The notes under the pieces: generated by a model | Told to the model about the DNA's origin: nothing | Databases searched by the model: none | Seen by the model: only the letters and a program-made list of their open reading frames with translations | DNA from: Odontesthes bonariensis | Taxonomy: Eukaryota > Chordata > Actinopteri > Atheriniformes > Atherinopsidae | Assembly: GCF_027942865.1 (NCBI RefSeq) | Contig: NC_134509.1 | Coordinates: 27,226,197 to 27,290,196, forward strand | DNA length: 64,000 nucleotides | Reading direction: 5' to 3' | In this document: one piece after another, positions 1 through 12,500 of the stretch | Layout: every line of letters begins with the position of its first letter | How positions within the stretch are numbered: the first letter of the stretch is position 1 | Position numbers and translations under genes: made by a program

Positions 1-654
1 TTTGTTTATTTGCTTTATTTTAGAAAAGACAAAAACAAATCAGTAAATAGAGTAAAGATAGAACAAACATTCAAAGACAAAGGTGCCCTTATAGTTTCTT
101 CTCTATTTTCATTAAAAATGGAATAGTTGATAAAAGAAAAGGTTGACTTTATCTAAATAAGATTGTTGCTGTTGAAAATTCCCTGTTTGCGTAACTCCAA
201 AAAGTCCTGCCAAACTGCTTACCTTGAAAATATGCAGGACTTTCGCCTCACTGGTTGTTCATGTGTTTGTGCATGCTCACCATTTGATTCTGTATGTTTA
301 TTGATTCATCATGGGCAAAACAATAGCTATAAATCTGTCAAGTGTTTCCAGTCAAGGAAAGACAGAAAGGATTCACATTTAGAAAGTATATTTTAGAATG
401 TTTTAATGTGATCCTGCACGAAACTAGTTATTTGACTGCATGTTTATATGTCAGTGAAAGATGCCAAAGGCTTATTGATTTCCAGTGTTTATCCCTTTCC
501 TCAGAAAGGAGATAAGATTTATGTGGGCTGGGCAGTTTCTCAACTACTGCAGGGAAATCATGTGTGTTTGCGTTTGACTAAGTATACAGAGACACTCTTT
601 GAAAAGGAGAAATGAAACAGTAAATAAGTCAAAGGTGGAGGAGGGGGGTAAGTG
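1..654. other. Upstream flank of C3 copy A, no gene seen
   Basis: AT-rich sequence with no convincing exon. Short open frames here have no recognisable domain. A STAT-like word TTCCTCAGAA (4-base spacer) lies at 497-506, about 150 bases before the TATA-like box; this is only a motif match. Confidence 0.5.
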
Positions 655-663
655 GATAAAAGG
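655..663 (+). promoter_or_regulatory. TATA-like box of C3 copy A
   Basis: The word GATAAAAGG lies 56 bases before the chosen start codon, so transcription would start near 685-690 and leave a leader of about 30 bases. C3 copy B has the matching word GATAAAAG at 44238, at a similar distance from its start. This placement argues against the in-frame upstream ATG at 611, which would precede the box. Confidence 0.6.
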
Positions 664-718
664 AGGGTGCTGCAGAGCTTCAGTCTGCATTGATAGCAGA
701 TCAGGATCAGGTTGGAGG

Positions 719-3486
719 ATGAGGAGGAATGTTCTGCTGCTGCTGGCCTCTCTGGCCTTTGCCTCCCTGACTTCTCTTGCTGATGGTCGACTGTAAGTAG
801 TCCTACTGAATCTGTACATATTTTCACTGATTCATAGAAAACAAAGCTCAGAGAAGGGTTTTTTTGGAGTGTCATTCCTCTTAACAGAGCAGAATACTCG
901 AACAGAATTTATTTCTAAACATGTCTGGTGAGAATCTTTGAAAGCGTATGGGTATTGTTTTACCAGATTTCACAGACAATTAAAGTTTATCTTTCATATT
1001 AAAAGGTGGTGTCATAAAAGTTAAGATAAGAGGAATTTTGTTTTCAAGTCATACCATTACATTAGTCTGATTTTTTGTTCTGCGGCTGGATAGTGGTGGA
1101 TCAAAGTAACCACAGAAAACAGAGTCCAGGGTCATGATGAAAAGTTTAGCGATCAATTGCTGGAAATTAATCAAGATTATCAATGGATTACTCATTAGGT
1201 GTAAAGTCCAGAAAGCAGCTCACAACCACCGTCTACTCTAGACAAATATCTACATAAAAAGAAAAACAAACAAATAAAAAAAACTATCGGATAGAAGTTC
1301 TTAACCTGACGGGTATGACTCTCCAAAGGTTATAGAATAGTAAATAGGTGTGAGGGATCAGATATGGATATTTTTTGATAAGGATAATTATTCATATAAT
1401 TGTTATTTTAAATGGCAAAATTAATCTTAAAAAATGTCAGTCATGGATTTTTGGAAGTTTCTGACTGTAATTTTTTGACTTAAAGGGGAACTCCGGGGCA
1501 TTTGAAGCGCAATCCCATTGCCAGAGGTTGTCAAATACTGACAGTAGGACACAGACTGGTGCAAATCGGCGCTCCCTGTGCGGCGATTGTGCTGTTTGCG
1601 CAGCCTGTCATGCTAGCCAAATACGTGGTGGCCAAGGGGCAAATTCTAAACCTTCCACGTAAAACAACAACTTGCACACTGCAGAAACGTCACACCACTT
1701 TATAAACCATCCGACAATAAAGTCACAAGCCTTACCATCAAAACCATATGCATGGTTCTCACATTACTGGCATGGGGACGTTACAAAACAACTTTACAAC
1801 GTTACAAAACTGCGTTCAAGTATTTAAAACATTACAACAATATTGTTGTAATATATTGTTGTAATGTTTTAAATACTTGAACGCAGTTTTTTTTCTAGAG
1901 AAGATAATTGCTTTATATATGGGAGTATCGTCCATCGACTCTTTTGGGCTTTCACATGCGCGCGCATACCAACAACCGGTGAGTTACATGCTGTTTATAA
2001 AGTTGTTTTGTAACGTCCCCATGCCAGTAATGTGAGAACCATGCATATGGTTTTGATGGTAAGGCTTGTGACTTTATTGTCGGATGGTTTATAAAGTGGT
2101 GTGACGTTTCTGCAGTGTGCAAGTTGTTGTTTTACGTGGAAGGGTTAGCGCTTGACCCTAGCCACCACGTATTTGGCTAGCATGACAGGCTGCGCAAACA
2201 GCGCAATCGCCGCACAGGGAGCGCCGATTTGCACCAGTCTGTGTCCTACTGTCAGTATTTGACAACCTCTGGCAATGGGATTGCGCTTCAAATGCCCCGG
2301 AGTTCCCCTTTAATGCATTCCCCTGCCACCTATCCCTAACTATAACAGCTGAATGCCTAACACTAACCCTTCCTATAAATGTGACCTTAACATAATTCTA
2401 AAATTGACCATAAAACCAATTTTAGGCCCTCCTCTATCCATTCAAAGACTTGGGATCCTCCATTTGAGTCCCATGAATATAGTAGGCTACCAGTTTGTGC
2501 ACCTGATTAACACTGAACGTGTTATCCTGCCTTAATGAAATACAATGTTAATCAATAAGTCAGTTTCAGCACAGGGTTCGAATGAATTAATTTATGTATT
2601 TACTTGTTGATTTTTTTTTTACAAAGCGACTATAATACTTTCACCATCTGCTCTACAGAGAGGTGATGTCTGCTCCCAACTTGCTGCGAGTGGGAACAAC
2701 AGAAAACGTCTTTGTTGAGTGTCTAGAATGCACAGGAGGAGACATTACGGTTGAAATCAACGTGATGAACCATCCAACAAAAACTAAAAAGCTGGCAAGC
2801 ACATCTGTGACCCTCACCAGTGCAGGTTTCTTCCAGATGCTTGGGAAAATAACGGTAAATGAAATACTGATGTATATGTTAATGTTACAAGATTGCTCAC
2901 ATGACCTCAAATAAACAAAAGCATCCTCTCAGAAATGCTATCAGTACATTCCTGTACTCCTAACACAACAAGTCACCTCTCTCCTCTGGTTTCAGATCCC
3001 AGCTGGAGACTTCAGCAAAGATCCCAGTGTAAAGCAGTATGTTTACCTTCAAGCCAATTTCCCTGGACGAGTGCTAGAGAAAGTTGTTTTGGTGTCCTTC
3101 CAGTCTGGTTACATCTTCATACAGACCGACAAGACCATCTACACCCCGAGCACCAAAGGTGAGGACAGTGCTTCACCGCTGATGTGACCCACAAGATCTT
3201 GTTAGATATGTTCATGGTAGTCAAATATGCAAACACTCCATAACATGGAACAAATTTGACATTTTACCCATCTTACACTTTATATCAATTAAGCATTGGA
3301 CCTACAGGAACAATTATATGAGCAGAATCAGAGATGTGCTCATTTTTTATATAAATATACTGCATCCTACATTTTTCATCTTACAACCTAAAGAATCTTC
3401 CTGTCGTCTGATCCTAATTTATCATCTTTCAAAGCTCCCTCATGTCCCATTTTGAGTGTAAAAATGGTACTTTTCAAGATTACATT

Positions 3487-3534
<48 letters not shown>

Positions 3535-6500
3535 CGACTCTTGCCAATTCGTGGTTTGTAGTCATACGTTACCATGGTAACAACAAGAGGAAAACATAGC
3601 AACTGAGCTCAGCGACTGTTTCTTTTGCACTGAGGCTACATTAGTGGTTCTCTTGCATTTAGGTAACTACCGGTATAACAAATGAACCACCATGAGTCAC
3701 CGAGGAAGGAGTTAAGATCTCCGAGACGTTCAGGTCAGCTCCGACCCTGTGTGCTTCTCTCTCACCGCCGTCTGGGTCTTATCCTTTGCCTCCTGAAGTT
3801 AAACGTTTGACTTTACCTGTTTGAGGAGTTTCACTCATGACAGTAACTAAACTTCAAACAGATTAGCTTAATATATTTATGAAAGGCTGCCTTTTTTCTT
3901 TATAGTAGCAGAGAAAAGACGTGAACATTATTTCTTTATAACAGCTAATAAAAGGTGTATCTGTGTTTACCACTTGATGCACCACTTGCTTGTGAACTCC
4001 CCTTTAGCAGTGGTTAATTTATAAAATGACATCAGATAATCCCACATCTTTGTATGTATTTTATCTGTATGCTTTGTTTTAATCTGGATCTGTATAAGCA
4101 GTGACTGACTTAAAAGTTATCCGATAAATGCAGAAATTTGGTCAATATCAGCAGCTTTTGGTAGACTGTGTTTTTGGTTATCAAAAACCTGCAGAAAACG
4201 TTAAAGTCTTATGTTGCCTGCAGTAACTCAGGGCACTTTATTTGAAAAAAATCGACTGAATGTGTAAAGGAAATATGTGTATAAAAATATATATATAAAA
4301 ATGTGTAATGTGCTCATGTGCAAACAGATATGCATTTGAATATGGGTTTAATCATGATCCTCCCTGGCCACCCAGGGATCGTATGTAATACATGAAGGTT
4401 ACTTTGTCAAAGTGTGGAAAACCGTTCTCCAGCTGTGTAGTAAACCTCAGCACAAGTGTAAAACTGTCAGAGTCCCCCTACATTTCAAATGAATGAAGAT
4501 TAAATGAGATTTATTCAGTGAAGTATTTGAAGAGACACAAAAAAAAGACAAAAAAATGGTATGACATGTCGTTTTTGAGTGACTGATCTAAATTGAAGTT
4601 AAGCCACCCACTCAAGTACTTACTTTGGTGTGAGGAGCAGTGATGGCTGGCATTAGGGGAGTGACTCTGGGACGCCAGTGATCACTGTCTAGCCTTCTGG
4701 AGGTGTCGTGGGCCTAACTAGATGAAACACTGATGAAAGGAGGTTCCCACCTGATGACCCCAATGACATGTTGGTCAGCACTGCTCACTGGTCTATATCA
4801 GGATTATAGGGATCAGGAGGTTCTTCATTAGGTACTGAGCCAGTATTAGAAGGTTAATTGTTAAATTTAGGGAGGGAAGTTTCTTGTGTTTACTTTGGAT
4901 GCAGTCACAACTCAAAATGCAATAAATGAACCCACGTTTAACTATGAGAAACTAAATTAACTTTTTGTCTTTCTGTCAGTTCTTTATAGGATGTTTGCAC
5001 TGACGCCAGGAATGGAGCCTGTGGAAGGGAATCTTCAAAACCAAGCTAATGCTTCTATCTCCATTGAGATTGTGGTATTGTGTTTTATTCTTTATAAGCA
5101 GAGATGTGAAAGTAATATCATATAGGGGATACTGGGGTAAGATGAGCCAGTGAGTAAGTCGACCTACTCTATGTATCTTGGCAACCATGCACTGTCATGT
5201 GACCATTCATTTTGGAAGCACTCGTCATTTTTGCTCGACTCTAAAAAGAAGAGGCGCGTGGGAGTGATTTGCAGCAGTTTTCTTAGAAAGCTGTTTTTGG
5301 CTTGTCTAAGTAAAATGTTGTCATATCAGCTATAACGACTACTGCAACAATGTCAGTTTATCCAGGCGTAGAAACCTTTATGTTACATGTTGTTAATTTG
5401 TCAGTATAAAAAAACATGCTGATCATTTAGTCAAATAGTTGCCTGACTTGGTAAGCTGGCTTGTTTCTTTCAAAATATCTGCTATGGAACAAAGTGAACC
5501 AACAGCCTGGGGTAAAATGAGTCAAGTTTAGACACACTGGAACTTTAGTGAATAGAGTGCTGTGCAGTCATCTGCATTGGTCTTTAAGCTGTACAAAAAA
5601 CTGTTGCTTTTTTTGCAAAAATCCCAAAAGCAACAAATGGGTTTTGTATTGGATATGGATATTAACTGTGATATGGGCTGCAGCAGTTTTTGTTTTACAT
5701 TTGTTTTCTGACAAGAAAAAAATCTATTTAAATATTTTCTGGTTTATTCAAAAGTTTTTTTCCGTTTTTGGTAAGATTACAACTTTGGTGTAATCTTTTG
5801 CTTTATCTTACGTTATATTTAAGAAAATAACTATAACAATTTACAAAACAAAAATAGACTATTAAATTTGTTTTTAATAGTTTCTCAAAGGTTTAATTTA
5901 GATTCCATTAGATGATAAGTTTACCCCCAGACAGTGCAACTTACCCCCTAACCTGGAGCTAATTGAGCCATGGGAAAATTTTTCTTTTGTAAGAAGCCTT
6001 ATTTTTAGATTTCTTTGTCAAAATTAGTTCTGATTATTTGACATGATGAGACACATCATGACATTAGGTTAGAGGTCTTTATCTTAGTTCTGTCTTTTTA
6101 TTGCTTAACTTGAGGACAACATAAGTAAAAATGGCTAATCTTACCCCAAATCCCTCCCTTAATCAGCTGTAACTGGGAGGACAAATCAAAACAACCAAAA
6201 TGCATCCATGTCGCATTAATGTTAACTCGACACAAATGTTTTCAGACTCCTGAGGGCATCATCTTACCACCTGAAGTAGTCTCTCTAAATGCAGGTATTC
6301 ATACTGGAGATTTCCAGCTTGGTGACATTGTTAGGTGAGTTTGTTTTTTCTTACAATGTTTATCTACAGTCTATCTTTTAAATCTCTTTATTTATCTATC
6401 TATCTATTCATCTGTTTATGTTGCTTTAGTCATGAATGCTCTCTTAACCTAGATGATGAGTGAATATAGCGAAGATATCTCACATAATAAGGTTAGCAGC

Positions 6501-9500
6501 CTCTCAGTGGACTTTGAAACAGCCCAAATTAAAAAAAAAAAAAAAGTATGGTTTTAAAATGGTGGTTAGAAAATTGACTCAATCCTTGTGCATCTTGTCC
6601 TGTTTAGCAAAATGTTGCAAAACATGTTGTTGAAATTTTGAATTTGAATTTCAGAGACAATTTTATTTGTAATTTTCCTTTTTAATAAATGAATAACAGT
6701 TACATTTTTACTTTATGTGCCATTTCTAGGAAGCACCCACCTTGATATTTTTATTGTATCTTTATGAATCTAAAGTGTAAGATTTGCAATTACTCTCCAA
6801 TTTTTCCCGTGGTTGCAAATCAGAACTAAATACCTATGGGTAAATAATAGATAAATAATTAAATACATACCTACAGTTTTGTCGAGTAATATCCTACGAT
6901 TGCACTGATCTGCTAAACACATGAGACCAGCTCATTTCAATAACTATCAGAACAGTGTATCCAGGAGCAGCTAAACATGAGTACACAGTCACAAACAAAC
7001 AGACCTTTTAATAATCAGCAGTCTGTAATTTACCAACAACCCAGACGTTTCTTGTTCCAACATAGAAGATATAAGCCTGAACATGACAGCAAAATCAAAC
7101 CCATACAATTTAAGACGTAGAGTAGACATGGAGCCACAGTGAAAGTGACAAGTCTTGGAAGAAAATATCAGACAAAAACAGCCATATGGAGCCATTTTTG
7201 TGCTATTGTTGTCAAAATTAACAAGGAATTGGTGAGACATCAGGTAATACGTGAGAAGCTGCAAAAAGTTTTCCAGGCTGTAGGCATTTTTGTTTACTAA
7301 GAACAACTTGTTTTGTCCAAATAAATGCACACAAATGGAAAATATCTTCCTTCACTTATTGCACTTTCTCCTCCCACCCATGCTGCACAACACCTGTGGG
7401 CCCTCTGAGCACCGGAGCCAAAGCTACATTGGGCACAAAATTTAAGACAAACTTTTGTTTGGTTTTTTTTGCTTTCAAATAAAGGTGTGAAGGGCAGTGA
7501 ATTACAAGGTGCAAAGCGTAGTGAATAAGTTGCAGTCACTCACTTAAATACATTCCCCCAAAATTTTGCACTCTGCAATTGAAACTCCCAGAAGACGGAG
7601 CATGGCCAGATGCATAGATCACCATGCCTGTGCCTTCTACTGAAGGTGAAGTCTTAACTGTGTACCTTCATCTTTTTATGACAAAACTAGTTTTGTGACA
7701 GGAGAAAAACATTAGTAGCTATTTGCTGTGCAGTCATTATTGTGACATCCTCATCAGTACAGTCGGTCAGGCTAAGGATTCTTTTTAAACATTTTGTGTA
7801 TATAATACTCTCTATGAGACACTGTAAGCATGAAATGCTTTGTGTAATGGGTAAACAATTATCCAGAAGTCTTTTTCCAGTGTTATCTTAACCCTGTGTT
7901 ATAAAGATTGAATCATTTCTTGTATGATTACTGAGATGTGTGCCCTTGTGTGTCTCTTTGTGCAGTCCTGGACTGTGGAAGGTGGTGGCAAAGTTCAGCA
8001 GCAACCCACAGCAGAGCTATTCTGCAAACTTTGAGGTCAAAGAATATGGTAAATCTCCCACTTTTAGCACTAATGACTTGTACATTCAATTACTTCTCAC
8101 CTGACTGAATGTTCACAAGATTTTGTCACTTAACAGTGCTTCCCAGTTTTGAGGTTAAACTGTCACCCATTACCCCGTTCTTCTATGTGGACAGCGAGGA
8201 ACTCAGCATCAAAATCAAAGCTACGTATGTGAAGTCATTTTTTTGTGCATTCAGGTTAATTTAGAAAAGTAACTGTAAGGTAAACTGTGTTTCAATCTTT
8301 TTCATATTTGTTGCTGTTGCAGTGACCATGCTTTTCAGGTTGTCCTGTTTTACTTCAGTGTAGGGCTTAAACATGTCTCTCTTTTAGATATCTGTTTGGA
8401 AAAGAAGTGTATGGGACTGGCTATGTCGTATTTGGGATTATAGAGAAGGGTCAGAAGAGGAGCCTCCCAAACTCTCTTTCAAGAGTGCCTGTGAGCACAT
8501 TAGAGTATTATTTCTTATCCTGTTTAATTGTATTCAGTAATAAGGATGCTAATATGAAGTCAGGCTGACTTTTCTTTACCACATTTCATTAGATCCAGAA
8601 TGGAGAAGGACAGGTTGACCTAAAGAGGGAGCAAATAACGCAGACCTTCCCAAACATTCTGAGTCTTGTGGGGAACGACATTTTTGTGTCTGTCAGTGTG
8701 CTGACAGACAGCGGTAAGAGAGACAAGCCGCATGTTTGTGCCTGTTCAGTATCTTTGATTTTGCGTCAATCATTCGTACTAAGTGGTTCAGAAATTTCAA
8801 AGTTAATTCTAGAACAGTTAAGGTCTAAAATGACTAAAACAAGAGATAAGAAGAACATCATATCAACACAAATGTGAAGAAAGAGCTACTCAGACTTGTA
8901 CAAATAGATGAGGGTCATGGTGTTCAGTTATTATTAGTGTGTTTGTGTTTCTGTTACAGGTAGTGAAATGGTGGAAGCAGAGTTGAGAGGCATCAAGATT
9001 GTCACATCACCCTACACCATCACTTTCAAGAGAACGCCCAAATATTTCAAACCAGGAATGTCCTTTGATATTGCGGTAAAGTACCAAGTTATATTATTTG
9101 GCAGTTATATTTAGACTTTAATTTAAAAAAAAACAACAAAAAAAAACACAGATAACATTTCTTTTCTGTAAGTCAGTTATTGTTACTGCACAGATATTTA
9201 TTAGGATGTAGCGATAATTAATGTAATTATTTCAACTAATTTGTACTGCACACCTAGAGCTGTTTGCAGAAAAACTTACCTCAGAGCATTGCACTGCTCT
9301 TAAAATATGTTTCAATAAAATGGCTTTCTCATTCTTTTTTCTACATCTAATGTAAGGTTGAAATACTGAATCCCGATGAGAGTCCGGCAGAAGGTATTCC
9401 AGTGGTGGTCAGTCCTGGTGATGTGAGGGGCTCCACTGCTGCCAATGGCATGGCAAGGCTTACCATCAATACAGCAGCGGGAAATGCCAATCTGGCAATC

Positions 9501-12500
9501 ACTGTACGTAACTTAAAACAATTGATAAATGTCTTAAAAACTACAGAACACCACAGATAAAATGTAAAACAATAAAAAAACTAAAAAAACAAAGAATGAA
9601 ACTCAAGCTCAAAGTAAATACTGTAATAAAGCTGCATCTGTAACTCAAGAGTTAAAGCAATACAATGTAACTTCTCAAAAAGCCCATTATGGAGCTCCCC
9701 CTACAGGCTTGGAGGTAATGTACGGTTACGGTCTCTTGCTTTGTCGGCCTCTCTCTTTCTCTTCCTTGCTTCATCAGTCAACGTCTTCTTCCGTTTCTTC
9801 GGTGCCTCTGCCATGATGATCGTACTGATAATGTTGTGCTAGCTTAGCCTTATACCTGGGAGCGTGAGAGGGGTCTATTTGTTTTTGCGGTAGGTGTGCC
9901 AGAAAGCAAGTCAAAGTACTTCCGCTCAGCTCCTGGGCCGGTCCAGCAAAGTTACATAGAGCAGTTTTTCCAACTCAGACCCCCGAAGGGCATAGGAGAC
10001 AGGCCAATCGTAATATTAAAACTCATTCTAGCCGCACAATTTTTTTCAAGCTGTTATTTTAAGGTAGAAATGTTACATAGTATTGCTTTAAGTATGAAAA
10101 TAAACAATTAAACTTTTTTTTTTTAGATAGACTATTATTTGAAAACCAATAACAACAAGCCTTTCTCGTATGAATATATCTTGGGTGATAAGCAACGGAA
10201 GATACTGATGTGGCAAACCAGAGTTACTCAAGCAAAGCCATAAAAGCAAACATTAGTCCTTCTTGATGCTTTTTTTAGTTCTTAAGTGTGAGGTGGGGCA
10301 GGCAGGAGGTTTTTTCCGAGTCATCCATTCATCCTTTCATTTTCTATTCCCGATTTATCCAGATCAACGTCATGGGGGCGCTGGAGCTTTCCAGTTTATA
10401 ACAGAACCAACACAGAGACAAACAATAATGCACACTCCAACTCACTCCTATGGTCAATTTAGAATCAGCAATTAACCTAACATGCACGTTTGTGGATTGT
10501 CTTGTCTTGGTGATAGAAAATAATTTAGCTTTTCTGATTTTCCCGCTGCGTCTTTGGCAAGTTTCCTCCTCCTTGTTTTCTGTTTTGCGCTTGTTCTGCA
10601 TCTTAGACATCTTCTCTTCAATTAATTTGAATTTGGGGTCTCATTTCAGGCATTCCTTGCACTTTGGATTGCTCAATGAGTTACTTCTGCCAGAATTGCC
10701 AGCAGAAATCATTCCAGCTGGAATGATTTTTAAAAAATCACAGAAAAACGCTCATGAAAAAATCTCAAAAGGATACAAAGAAAGACACAATATATTCAGT
10801 ACTACTGCAGCAGGCTGCCACTTTTGAGTTTTGATCCATAATTTGGAGTCAGGCCATGAAGTACTTTAGAGTGATTTGTAAATTATTTGAAATACTAATA
10901 GGCAGTAAGTATATGGTCATAATGCTGGTGTGATGTGGCACTGTTCTTATTTTATAGCAGGAGTTTGGCTGCCACGATTATTCATTTAACTAGGTAACTT
11001 TTTTATGCTGTATGCCTAAGTGTATGAGTCTTTAATTACAGGCAAAGACTGATGATTCTAAGCTTACACCTGAGAGACAAGCATCAGCAAAGATGGAAGC
11101 TATCCCATACAATACCAACAGCAAGAGTTATATCCACATTGGTAAGTACTATCCTGAAATGACATCATAGGCTCAAATAACAAGACGTTGCATTGCAACA
11201 GAATTGTTCAGCACCAGATCTTTTACGTTTTAAAACATTAGCATCTTATCAATTTCACAGGTGTGGATACAGCTGAGCTGAAAATAGGAGACAACTTGAA
11301 AATCAACCTCAACCTCAATAAGCAACCAGGTCAAGACAAAGACATCACATACCTGGTGAGAGATGCTTTTTATATGCGAGGATGCACATACATAATGACA
11401 TTAGTTGTCTCCTGCGATCTCTGATGGTATGTGCATTCATATTTGATAAGTACTGATATATAAACTTGTGTCCCCAGATCACGAGCAGAGGCCAGGTTGT
11501 GAAATCAGGACGTTATAAAACCAAAGGCCAAGTCCTGATTTCCCTGATAATTCCCATTACCAAAGAGATGTTGCCATCATTCCGCATCATAGCCTACTAC
11601 CATCCAACTGTTAATGAAGTGGTGTCAGACTCTGTTTGGGTGGATGTAAAAGACTCATGCATGGGCACGGTGAGAGACATCCAACACTTTTGTAACAGAA
11701 TGAATAATTGACAAACAAGGTTCACAGATGTTGACTGTATCATGGACATATTCTTTTGCATATCTGTACGTCTCGTTCATTGCCGTTTTCTTCACATTTA
11801 GCTAAAACTGGAAGCATTAAGACCCGCTGCCTCCTATGAGCCGCGCAAGATGTTTGGTCTGAGAGTCACGGGAGATCCAAGGGCCACAGTGGGACTGGTG
11901 GCAGTCGATAAAGGCGTATATGTCCTAAACAACAAGCACCGCCTCACCCAGAAAAAAGTAATTTCTTTCGTCTTTTTCTAAATAGATTATATTAAAATGC
12001 CAGAGTGAATTCAAATCCACATCTGTTCACTCTCAAGTATTTCTAAAAGTACACAGTGGTGAAGAGTGCTATTAATGTGAAATACTCTGTAGAAGTAATT
12101 CATCCTTGTCACATCAGAACTAAATGGTTGACCTCTATATTTGTCTGTTTGCCTCTGCTATACAGGTGTGGGATGTGGTAGAGAAGTATGACACAGGCTG
12201 CACAGCAGGTGGAGGGAAGGACAGTATGAATGTGTTCTTTGATGCTGGGCTGCTGTTTGAGTCCAGCACTGTTGCGGGAACACCCTACAGACAAGGTGAC
12301 AATATAAGATAACAATTTAAGTCAATTTTCTCTCCTAATTGCACACTCTGGAATGAGGTTTTGCCAACAGTCTTCAGATCAAATAAAAGTATGAGGATCA
12401 ATGAGTTGTTAGTTTCCTCTAGATCCACTAATCCTGGAAAGCCTGCAAGTCCACCGTGTGGCTATCAAAGATACGAACGTCAATGTGTGCTCACACTCGT

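Noticed and set aside
599..718. In-frame upstream extension of C3-A exon 1
   Set aside because: Its ATG lies before the TATA-like box at 655, so it should not be in the mRNA; the hydrophobic leader starts at 719.
3489..3533. Regular short repeats that could suggest a CRISPR array
   Set aside because: They are plain GATA microsatellites without spacers, in a vertebrate intron.
10450..10827. 125-codon frame in C3-A intron 11
   Set aside because: It starts in a dispersed repeat, has no recognisable domain and is not flanked by splice sites used by C3.
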